A DNA stretch of 35,043 bases from Actinomycetota bacterium. GTDB lineage: Bacteria > Actinomycetota > Acidimicrobiia > IMCC26256 > PALSA-555. Location: contig VGBR01000016.1 of assembly GCA_016870355.1 (NCBI GenBank), positions 1-35,043 of the forward strand, in the 5' to 3' direction. A model generated the notes under the pieces. That model was not told the DNA's origin, did not search any database, and saw only the letters and a program-made list of their open reading frames with translations. Positions 7,926 to 15,315 of the stretch are shown here, in pieces. Each line of letters opens with the position of its first letter. The stretch's first letter is position 1. The position numbers and the translations under genes were made by a program.

Positions 7926-8590
7926 CGCGGCACCGACTCGGAGAGCATCGCCGCGTCCGGGTCCACTGTCGACGGGGCCTCGAGCGCGCCACACACGACA
8001 TCGGTGACGTGGGCGACGAACTCGGCGGAGTTCAGCAGCAGTCGATCACCCGCCTCGATCAGCGTCGCCCGTTCTGCGAACAGGCTCGTGAGGAAGAGGG
8101 CGTAGGCCACGAGTCGCTCTCGCCGCACCGCGACGGGGACATCACTCATGCATTGCTCGAGCAGCGACAGCGTGCGGGCCGTTTGGGCGCTCCGGGCCTC
8201 GGGTTGTGCACCGCCGCGCAGGGGGCTGCTCATGAGGTCGATCAGCTGCGGCAGGATCCGAAGGAAGTCTCGGCCGGACTCCGTCTCCAGCTCTCGAGCG
8301 AGAGCCTCGACGTTGGCGGCCACGATGGCTTGTATCGATGGTGAGGATTCGAGCTCGTGGAGTGCGGGTCGGAGGTGCTCGTCCATCGCGGTTTGGTGCG
8401 CCGAAAGGATCGCAACCACGAGGCCATCTCGCGAGCCGAAGTGATAGTGCAACGCGGATGCGTTGCGTTGACCGGCAAGCGCGTTGATCTCCCGTAGGCG
8501 CACCCGGTGGATGCCATGGACGGCGAAGAGGCGCTCACCAGCGCGCAGCAGGCGTTCCTTCGTGGTCTCGGCCTCGCGCGCAGTCACCAT
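7922..8590 (-). CDS. TetR family transcriptional regulator
   Basis: 222 residues. An N-terminal TetR helix-turn-helix (about residues 8-58) reads TTKERLLRAGERLFAVHGIH, with the recognition region ASALHYHFGSRDGLVVAIL (YHFGSRDGL is the family hallmark). It is followed by an all-alpha ligand-binding domain. TetR proteins usually repress neighbouring genes until a ligand binds. It sits inside the minus-strand operon, 4 nt after the SDR gene, and overlaps the amidase gene start by ATGA. The palindromes at 10777-10791 and 17555-17569 are candidate operators; that link is inference. ATG 8590 is chosen; a longer version would overlap the SDR gene. Confidence 0.93.
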   Translation of the reverse strand: MVTAREAETTKERLLRAGERLFAVHGIHRVRLREINALAGQRNASALHYHFGSRDGLVVAILSAHQTAMDEHLRPALHELESSPSIQAIVAANVEALARELETESGRDFLRILPQLIDLMSSPLRGGAQPEARSAQTARTLSLLEQCMSDVPVAVRRERLVAYALFLTSLFAERATLIEAGDRLLLNSAEFVAHVTDVVCGALEAPSTVDPDAAMLSESVPR

Positions 8591-8594
8591 CGGT

Positions 8595-9401
8595 TCAACG
8601 ATATTCAGTGGTGACCCGCGCCAAGGGGGCCGGGAAGTCTTCAGTGCGAAGTTGGGCATCGGTGCCGCCGTCGACGAACACGACCGAGCCACAGAAGAAG
8701 CGCGCGTCGGGTCCGAGGAGGAAGTGCACGACCCCCGCGAGCTCGTCGGCCGTCCCCGATCGGCCGATGGGGACGGGGAACGCGTCGACCAGCGGGCCGA
8801 TCATGGTGTCACGACGGGTCTCGGCGAGCAGGGGAGTGTCCACTTTGCCCGGCGCAACGGCGTTCAAGGTGATGCCGGCACCCGCCCAATCCCTGGTCGG
8901 CGCATGACGTCGGATCCAACGGGCGATCGCGAGCTTCGTCGCCGGATAGGTGAGGACGGAACCCGCGACGTCGCCGGCCGCGCGTGCTGCCGCCTCGTCC
9001 CCGGCGAGACAGTGCTCGACGACGGCCATCGGCACCTCTGGCTGGCAGGTGGTCGAGTTCGAGCTGATTCCCACGGCTGCTGGACGATCGCCCCGCGCCA
9101 GGAGCTCGCGGAGTCCCGCGAGCAGGGTGACAGTCCCGAAGTAGTTCACGGACGTGAGGAGTCCACCCGGCCGATCGGTGAGGCCGGCGACGCCGGCGCA
9201 CGTGACGAGCCCATCGATCGCATCGGTCATCGCGGTGACCTCTGCGATGGCCGCGGCGCGACCGTCGACGGTTCCCAAATCGACGACCACGTCGGCATCG
9301 CGCTGATCGATCCCGATCACCCGCTGCCCGTCAGCCTCCAGGCGCGCGCGGGTCGCCGCGCCCATCCCCGACGCCGAGCCCGTCACGACGACGGTGCGCA
9401 T
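8595..9401 (-). CDS. Short-chain dehydrogenase/reductase (SDR)
   Basis: A 268-residue classical SDR. The NAD(P)-binding motif is TGSASGMG (residues 7-14), with an acidic residue after beta2 (IGIDQRD), which favours NAD(H). Catalytic Ser113/114 and the YxxxK pair Tyr152/Lys156 (TYPATK) are present. The resemblance is to 3-alpha-hydroxysteroid dehydrogenase/carbonyl reductase types, which have the same TGSASGMG start and an enlarged region between Ser and Tyr. It oxidises an alcohol or reduces a ketone; the substrate is unknown. Its start lies 9 bp after the hydrolase stop and its stop 4 bp before tetR, so it is the second gene of a four-gene operon. A KstD-like enzyme nearby fits a steroid-type substrate. 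Confidence 0.92.
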   Translation of the reverse strand: MRTVVVTGSASGMGAATRARLEADGQRVIGIDQRDADVVVDLGTVDGRAAAIAEVTAMTDAIDGLVTCAGVAGLTDRPGGLLTSVNYFGTVTLLAGLRELLARGDRPAAVGISSNSTTCQPEVPMAVVEHCLAGDEAAARAAGDVAGSVLTYPATKLAIARWIRRHAPTRDWAGAGITLNAVAPGKVDTPLLAETRRDTMIGPLVDAFPVPIGRSGTADELAGVVHFLLGPDARFFCGSVVFVDGGTDAQLRTEDFPAPLARVTTEYR

Positions 9402-9410
9402 CGTCGCTCG

Positions 9411-10739
9411 CTACTTCGCGAAGCGGATCTTGACGAGGATGCTCGCCTCGGGGAGCAGCGAGCTGTCGTCATTGACGAAGATCACGCACGGCGGGTTGTC
9501 CGCGTCGCAGATCGCCTTGCCGACCGGCCCCTCGACCACCTCGATCTGAAGCTCACCTTCGCCGGTGGGGTCGGGTTGGAGGATCTTGCCGCGGGCCAGG
9601 TCGCAACCAGCCGTTCCCTCCGAGCGGTCCGGGCTGCACTGCACGACGTTGACGACGCCGCCCGGCGAGAAGCCAGACCAGCGCACGGTCACGAGCTGGC
9701 CACCCTCGAGTCCGCGATCGGGTGAGACCTCGGCCAAGCGATCGAGCTCGGGTCCCTCCTCGATCGGGATCTTGTTCTTGGATCCCTTCTCGGTCGCGTC
9801 CACGAGATCGGTGACGCCCGGAACGGCGTGCTCGGGCAGCCGCGCGAGCGCCTCCTCGTCGTCTTCGAGGAATGCCGCGAAGAAGTCGACCACCGACGCG
9901 ACGACGCTCGGTCCGGCCGGCCCGGACGGGGTGGCCGCCGAACCGTGGCCCCCACCTTCGACGGTGAGGAACGCGCGAGGAGCTCGTGCAGTGTTGAAGA
10001 CGCGCGCGATGTCTTCGTACGGCACGGCGGAGTCTTCCGTGCCGTGGACGACGATGAAGGGTGGCATCTTCTTGAAGTTGTAGTCACCGTCCCCGTACGG
10101 CGACGGCGTACCCGCGAGCACCGCGGCGGCTTTGATGCGCTTGTCTTTGCAGCACTCATGCGAGATCAGACCCATCGTCGTGATCCCACCGTTGGAATGA
10201 CCCGCGACGCCGAACGCCTTCGCGTCGATCAACCCTGCGAGGGGTCCGTCGTCGTCCCGGGAGAGGCCGACGATCTCGTCGTACACGAAGCTCACGTCGG
10301 CGGGCTGGTTCACGACATCTCCAGCATCGGGCGGCGTCTCGTTGCCGCCGCTCGACAGGGGAAACTTCGGTGCTGCGACGACATTTCCAGCGGCGACCAG
10401 CTCCGCGATGAAGTCCTCGTACGTCGCGGGCGTCGCACTGAATCCGTGCGAGAAGACGATGATCGGGTACGGGCCGTGGTCGGTGTCGGGTACCGCATCC
10501 GGCACCGCGGCGCCGCCGGCGCCGAGCGTCGGGTAGAAGATCGACGTCTCGAGCGTGCGTTCGGGCTTCTCGGGAGAGTCGCCGCTCAGGGGAGTCACGC
10601 GGGTGTCGTCGACGAACCTCTCGACGATCACACCGACGCCGTGCGCGGACTGGCCCGCACTCGCTGGTGTCGCTGACACGACTAGGATCGTGAGCGCCAG
10701 CAGGACCGCAATGCCGTGGAACCGACCGCGCGGGCTCAT
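9411..10739 (-). CDS. Secreted alpha/beta hydrolase with C-terminal neocarzinostatin-like domain
   Basis: 442 residues. A Sec signal peptide (residues 1-28) has a probable cleavage after ASA. An alpha/beta-hydrolase domain spans about 35-305: VFSHGF as the oxyanion strand, nucleophile Ser182 in GHSNGG, acid Asp236 in HGTEDSAVP and His265 in GGGHGS. It resembles chlorophyllase/PET-hydrolase-like esterases. Residues ~336-442 match the immunoglobulin-like neocarzinostatin/macromomycin apoprotein fold: VSPDRGLEGGQLVTV, GFSPGG, and two Cys pairs (368/379 and 411/418) spaced as in that family. A secreted esterase that also binds a hydrophobic ligand is a reasonable reading. ATG 10739 has AAAGGA upstream. 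It is the first gene of the operon and diverges from the KstD-like gene. Confidence 0.88.
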   Translation of the reverse strand: MSPRGRFHGIAVLLALTILVVSATPASAGQSAHGVGVIVERFVDDTRVTPLSGDSPEKPERTLETSIFYPTLGAGGAAVPDAVPDTDHGPYPIIVFSHGFSATPATYEDFIAELVAAGNVVAAPKFPLSSGGNETPPDAGDVVNQPADVSFVYDEIVGLSRDDDGPLAGLIDAKAFGVAGHSNGGITTMGLISHECCKDKRIKAAAVLAGTPSPYGDGDYNFKKMPPFIVVHGTEDSAVPYEDIARVFNTARAPRAFLTVEGGGHGSAATPSGPAGPSVVASVVDFFAAFLEDDEEALARLPEHAVPGVTDLVDATEKGSKNKIPIEEGPELDRLAEVSPDRGLEGGQLVTVRWSGFSPGGVVNVVQCSPDRSEGTAGCDLARGKILQPDPTGEGELQIEVVEGPVGKAICDADNPPCVIFVNDDSSLLPEASILVKIRFAK

Positions 10740-10774
10740 CCGTGTCCTTTCGACCTGCCCTGTTGTTGCCCGAC

Positions 10775-10793
10775 GATAATCACAATGATTAGG
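10775..10793 (+). promoter_or_regulatory. -10 box and overlapping palindromic operator of the KstD-like gene
   Basis: GATAAT (10775-10780) is a near-consensus -10 box in very GC-rich DNA. Overlapping it is the perfect inverted repeat TAATCA-CAA-TGATTA (10777-10791), followed by GG. A repressor bound here would cover the start of transcription. The 17-mer TAATCACAATGATTAGG matches 12 of 17 positions with the site at 17553-17569. Expected transcription start is near 10787, which favours ATG 10803 over ATG 10785 for the gene. No good -35 box is seen. Confidence 0.6.
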
Positions 10794-10802
10794 TTGCGTC
10801 GG

Positions 10803-12449
10803 ATGGTCGAGGAGGCGGTCAACGGGGCGAACACCTGGGACCGTGTCGCCGACGTCGTGGTGGTCGGCTCCGGTGGCGCCGCGCTCACCGCGGCGACGCT
10901 CGCGCACGACGCGGGCTCCGAGGTGTTGATCCTCGAGAAGGCCGACTTGCTGGGCGGCACGACCGCGGTGTCGGGCGGCGGCGTGTGGCTGCCCGGCAAC
11001 CACGTCATGGCCGCGGCCGGGATCGAAGATGACCGAGAGGACGCGCTCACGTACATCCGGCGCGTCACCGCGGGAAGTGAGCCCGATCCCGAGCTCCTCG
11101 AAGTGTTCGTCGACACCGCCCCCGAGGTCCTCCGGTATCTCGAGGACCACACGCCACTGCGGACCCACATCTCACCGCTGCCCGACTACTACTGGCCCTG
11201 GGGCATCCCGGGACACCGCGCGGTGCCGGCGCGGTGCGTGGAGGCCGATCCGTACCCGGTTCGCGACGAGCTGCCGGATTGGGCGGACCGGCTCGTCAAG
11301 CGCGGCACGCTCATGTCACTGGGCACTGCCACGACGCTGACCGAGGACCTCACGCCGCAGGCACCGGGGCTGCAGGAAGAGCTGCGGCGTCGGGAGGCGC
11401 AGGACATCCGGCCCAAGGGTGCCGCGTTGGTGGCGCGGCTGTTCCGCGGATTGGTAGATCGAGGCGTCGAGACCATGCTAGAGACTCGGGCGCGCTCGGT
11501 CGTCATCGATGACGCCGGTGACGTCGTGGGTGTGATCGTCGAGCGTGGGGACGAGGAGCTTCGCATCGGTGCTCGGCAAGGAGTCGTGCTCGCATGCGGT
11601 GGCTTCGAATGGAACCGCGAGCTCGTGCGCGCGCACATCGGGTACGACGTGAAGCCGCTGACGCCACCCAACAACGTCGGGGATGGGCTGAGCATGGCGA
11701 TCGAAGCAGGCGCGCAGCTTGCCAACCTGGGCTCATACTGGGGCACCCCGGCGATGTTCGACCCAGAGATCACGCGCGACGGCGAGCTAGTACCCCAGTT
11801 CGAGTGGGGTCGAGGCTCGCCTGCTTCGATCGTCGTCAACCGGCACGGACGACGCTTCGCGAACGAAGCCCTGCCCTACAACGACTTTCCGAAGGCTTTC
11901 GGCACGTACGACCCCAACGCGGTCGACTTCCCGAACGCGGCCCCGGGGTTCTTGATCTTCGACAGCTCGGTCCGCGCGAAGCAGCGCATCCTCTCTCTGC
12001 ATCCCGGTGAGCCGGACGCTGATTGGGTGATGAAGGCTGACACGATCGGCGAGCTCGCCGACGTGACCGGGCTCGAGCGGGCGGCCCTCGAACAGACCGT
12101 CGACCGATACAACGAGCACGCCGCGCAAGGCGCGGACCCCGACTTCCGCCGTCACGAGGTCGGACTCATGTCGCCCGGAAAGCTGGCGCCGATCGTCGAG
12201 CCGCCGTTCTACGCGGTGCAGATCTACCCCGGAACCCTCGGCACGAACGGAGGCCCGCAGATCGACCGGAACGGCCAGGTCCGGCGCCAAGGTGGCGGCC
12301 TCGTCGGGGGTCTCTATGCCGCGGGCAACGCCGCGGCGAACGTGTTCGGCTGGGCCTACCCGAGCGGCGGGGGCACCCTCGGGAACGCCATGGTGTTCGG
12401 GTACCTCGCCGGGCGTCACCTCGGCGCACAACCGCGACGAGACGTCTAA
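10803..12449 (+). CDS. FAD-dependent oxidoreductase, 3-ketosteroid delta1-dehydrogenase (KstD)-like
   Basis: 548 residues. The N-terminal FAD-binding Rossmann motif is VVVGSGGAA (residues 19-27), followed by EKADLLGGTTAVSGGG. The C-terminal FAD segment GLYAAGNAAANVFGWAYPSG and GGTLGNAMVFGYLAG are typical of the KstD/fumarate-reductase flavoprotein family. KstD enzymes introduce a 1,2 double bond in ring A of 3-ketosteroids, and close relatives act on other cyclic ketones. ATG 10803 is preferred because the -10 box at 10775-10780 would start transcription near 10787; ATG 10785 (six codons longer) is the alternative. It diverges from the hydrolase operon and converges, with 22 bp between stops, on the Liv transporter genes. 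Confidence 0.87.
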   Translation: MVEEAVNGANTWDRVADVVVVGSGGAALTAATLAHDAGSEVLILEKADLLGGTTAVSGGGVWLPGNHVMAAAGIEDDREDALTYIRRVTAGSEPDPELLEVFVDTAPEVLRYLEDHTPLRTHISPLPDYYWPWGIPGHRAVPARCVEADPYPVRDELPDWADRLVKRGTLMSLGTATTLTEDLTPQAPGLQEELRRREAQDIRPKGAALVARLFRGLVDRGVETMLETRARSVVIDDAGDVVGVIVERGDEELRIGARQGVVLACGGFEWNRELVRAHIGYDVKPLTPPNNVGDGLSMAIEAGAQLANLGSYWGTPAMFDPEITRDGELVPQFEWGRGSPASIVVNRHGRRFANEALPYNDFPKAFGTYDPNAVDFPNAAPGFLIFDSSVRAKQRILSLHPGEPDADWVMKADTIGELADVTGLERAALEQTVDRYNEHAAQGADPDFRRHEVGLMSPGKLAPIVEPPFYAVQIYPGTLGTNGGPQIDRNGQVRRQGGGLVGGLYAAGNAAANVFGWAYPSGGGTLGNAMVFGYLAGRHLGAQPRRDV

Positions 12450-12471
12450 CCTGGACGCATCGGCCCGCAGG

Positions 12472-15315
12472 TCAGGCGCGCGACGAGTGATCGACGCCCG
12501 TGTCCGACTCCAACCGTTCATCCGCTGCCAGGCCTGAACGTCGTATCGCACGTTCGTCGGTGCCGAGATACGAGGCAATGACGGCCGGGTTCGCGCGCAC
12601 CTCTGCCGGTGAGCCCTGAGCGATGACCGCGCCGGCCTCGAGGCAGTAGATCCGGTCGCTGATGGACATCACCATCGGCATGTCGTGCTCGATGATGAGC
12701 ACGGCGGAGCCCAGCTCTTGTTGGATCGTCTTGATCAGCGGCCCGAACGCCTCGGTCTCGCGTTGGGCGACGCCGGCCGTCGGCTCGTCGAGCAGCATGA
12801 GGCGCGTGTCGAGCGCGAGGAGCGCACCGAGCTCGACGATGCGGCGAGTGCCGGTCGACAGCTCCGCGACCAGTGTGTCGGCGTAGCGACCGAGACCGAG
12901 GTACGCGATGATCTCGTCGGCTTGCGAACGCTTGTGCCGTTCCACGATCGGCGACGGCGGCAGCGCGAGCATCGAGGGAAGCAGCAACGACCGCTGCCGG
13001 GCCTCGAGCGCGACCATGATCGTCTCGCGCACCGTCAGACCCCCGAAGATGCGAGCGTTCTGAAAGGCGCGTCCCATGCCGTGGCGCGCTCGACGGTGAG
13101 CGGGCATCGCGTCGATCGCGGTTCCGAACACCTCGACGTGTCCGGTGGCGCGCACGAACCCTGAGACCGCGTTCATCAGTGTGGTCTTGCCCGCGCCGTT
13201 GGTACCGATCAGTCCGACCACCTCGCGGGGGCGGACCTCGAGGCTTGCGCCGCCCACTGCAAGCAGCCCGCCGAAGCGGACCTTCACGTCATCGATGCGC
13301 AAGGGCGCGGCCGCGTCGACCTCGGGTCTCGCCGAACGGGTGGAGAGCCGCGCGACGCCGTCGGTGGCACGCCCCGCACGCGGTGTCCACCCTGTGCGCC
13401 GGGCGAGCAGCGCGAGCAGCTGGTGGCGGGCCGAGTCCACGACCGAGACCAGACCGCCGGGGAGGTACAGCAGGAGGATCAGCATGCCGATGCCGCTGCC
13501 GAACAGACGCAGCTGCGGCGTGTCGTTGAACACGATTGGCAGTCCCACGATCACCAGCGTCCCGAGCACCGCGCCGGTCACACTGGACAAGCCACCCACG
13601 ACCGAGACCGCGAGCACGCGGATCGATTCACCCGGAGTGAAGAAGTCGGGGATCATCGTCGAATTGCGCGCCGCGAAGAGCCCCCCGGCGAACGCGGCGA
13701 TTCCACCAGAGACGGCGAACGCCACCAGCTTCATCCGAGTCGGTGACACCGTGTACGCCGCCGCGTTCTGGTCGTTGTCGCGGACGGCCAGCAACGAACG
13801 CCCGATCCCGGTCCTCCGGAGATGACTGACGAGCAGGATCACTCCGAGGAGGCATATGAAGCAGAGGTAGTAGTAGGCCTGCTTGTCGCTCGCGAGATCC
13901 CACTCGCCGATCCCGGGGATCTTGATGATGGGCGGTTCGAGTCGCGACCCGAAGCCGGTGAAGGAGGTGTTGAAGCGCGGTAGGAGGATGACGTAGTTGC
14001 TCACCGCGAGCGCGAATCCGAGCGTGATGATTGCGAGGTAGAGCCCGCGCACGCGCAATGCAGGGATCCCGATGACGACCGCAACGCCAACTCCCCAGAC
14101 GACTCCGAGAGCGATCGAGGGAACGAAGCCGAGTGACTGGCCGTAGTACGCGGTGAAGTAGGCGCCGATCGCCACGAACGCGAACTGGCCGAGCGAGATC
14201 TGGCCGGCCCACCCGGTCAGGATCGTCGCCGAGACTGCCACCATCAGGAAGACGAGGATGTACGCGTACTCGTTCAGTCGGCTGGGTTCGGTCACGAGCT
14301 GCGGAAGCACCAGCCCGAGTGCCAAGAGCGTGGCGACGCTCAGGTAGCGGGTGCCCCGCGCCATCGGGTGTCGAAGCAGCTCGGTGGCGCCCGCCCGTGA
14401 CCTGGGGGCCAAGGACCAGGCGCTCTCGTCGCGTCCTTGGGCGCGGGCGCGCAGCAGGACCAGCACCACGAGCAACACGAACATGACGAGCGTGTCGGTA
14501 CCCGGCGTGCTCGGATTGTTGATCAACACCAGCATCTCGACGACGCCGATGACGACGCCACCAACGAGCGCCAGCGGGAACGACACCATGCCGCCCACGA
14601 GCGCGGCGGCCAACCCGCGCAGGAGCAGGTCGGGGCCGAGCGCGACGGAGACTTCACTGGTGCGCTGGTTGAGCACGGGACCGGCGATGAGTGCGGTGAG
14701 CGCGGCCAGCGCGCCGGCAATCGCCCACACTTGCGTGGAGACTGCCTTGACCCGGATGCCCGACAGGGAAGCATTGGCCGGACGGTCCGCCGCGGTCCGC
14801 ACCGCAAGCCCGAAGCGAGTGCGTTGCAACAAGAAGGCGAGCACGCCAACCAGCGCAGGCACGACGACCAGCACCACGAGATGCTCACCGCGCACACTGA
14901 GGTTGCCGATCGTCCAGATGTTGGTGATCGGGGTCGGGAAGGCGACATCGCGGTCGATGGTCGGGAGCTGGAGCTGGAGGAAGAGCACGACCTGTGACAC
15001 GCCGATCGTCGCGACGAACAACAGCAGGCGGGGCTGGTTGAACAGCCGGCGGACCACGAGCAGCTCGGTGAGCGCGCCGAGCAGCACACCGGTGAAGATG
15101 GCCAGCGGGAAGGTCACGTAGTACGGCAGACCCTCGTTGGCGAACAGCACGGCCATCGCCGACGCGCCGAAGGCGCCGATCTGGCCCTGCGCGAAGTTGA
15201 CGACACCGGACGCTCGAAAGATCAACACGAGGCCCAGCGCGACGAGCCCATAGACCATCCCGCGCACGACTCCGTTGAACACGGCCTGCTCCGTGATCGT
15301 GAACGCGAAGGTCAT
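12472..15315 (-). CDS. LivH-LivM-LivG fusion: ABC transporter permease-permease-ATPase
   Basis: A 947-residue single chain containing what are normally three proteins of a branched-chain-amino-acid-type ABC importer. Residues ~1-300 are a LivH permease (GLVALGLVLIFRASGVVNFAQG). Residues ~330-635 are a LivM permease (GWAGQISLGQFAFVAIGAY). Residues ~680-930 are a LivG ATPase with Walker A GTNGAGKTT (704-712), signature LSTGT (819-823, degenerate relative to LSGGQ), and Walker B LMLLDE. The linker ~636-680 is Arg/Ala-rich. Its ATG overlaps the stop of the upstream MFS-LivF gene (ATGA), so the two are coupled. With the substrate-binding protein at 17612 they give a complete importer. HAAT-family members also carry hydrophobic acids and steroid-like compounds in actinobacteria, so the ligand is open. 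Confidence 0.93.
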   Translation of the reverse strand: MTFAFTITEQAVFNGVVRGMVYGLVALGLVLIFRASGVVNFAQGQIGAFGASAMAVLFANEGLPYYVTFPLAIFTGVLLGALTELLVVRRLFNQPRLLLFVATIGVSQVVLFLQLQLPTIDRDVAFPTPITNIWTIGNLSVRGEHLVVLVVVPALVGVLAFLLQRTRFGLAVRTAADRPANASLSGIRVKAVSTQVWAIAGALAALTALIAGPVLNQRTSEVSVALGPDLLLRGLAAALVGGMVSFPLALVGGVVIGVVEMLVLINNPSTPGTDTLVMFVLLVVLVLLRARAQGRDESAWSLAPRSRAGATELLRHPMARGTRYLSVATLLALGLVLPQLVTEPSRLNEYAYILVFLMVAVSATILTGWAGQISLGQFAFVAIGAYFTAYYGQSLGFVPSIALGVVWGVGVAVVIGIPALRVRGLYLAIITLGFALAVSNYVILLPRFNTSFTGFGSRLEPPIIKIPGIGEWDLASDKQAYYYLCFICLLGVILLVSHLRRTGIGRSLLAVRDNDQNAAAYTVSPTRMKLVAFAVSGGIAAFAGGLFAARNSTMIPDFFTPGESIRVLAVSVVGGLSSVTGAVLGTLVIVGLPIVFNDTPQLRLFGSGIGMLILLLYLPGGLVSVVDSARHQLLALLARRTGWTPRAGRATDGVARLSTRSARPEVDAAAPLRIDDVKVRFGGLLAVGGASLEVRPREVVGLIGTNGAGKTTLMNAVSGFVRATGHVEVFGTAIDAMPAHRRARHGMGRAFQNARIFGGLTVRETIMVALEARQRSLLLPSMLALPPSPIVERHKRSQADEIIAYLGLGRYADTLVAELSTGTRRIVELGALLALDTRLMLLDEPTAGVAQRETEAFGPLIKTIQQELGSAVLIIEHDMPMVMSISDRIYCLEAGAVIAQGSPAEVRANPAVIASYLGTDERAIRRSGLAADERLESDTGVDHSSRA

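Noticed and set aside
8484-9725. 413-codon plus-strand frame opposite the TetR, SDR and hydrolase genes
   Set aside because: Crosses three well-supported genes and has only low-complexity Arg/Gly/Asp sequence.
10716-10802. Upstream extension of the KstD-like gene
   Set aside because: It lies across the -10 box and operator and adds residues unlike the family.
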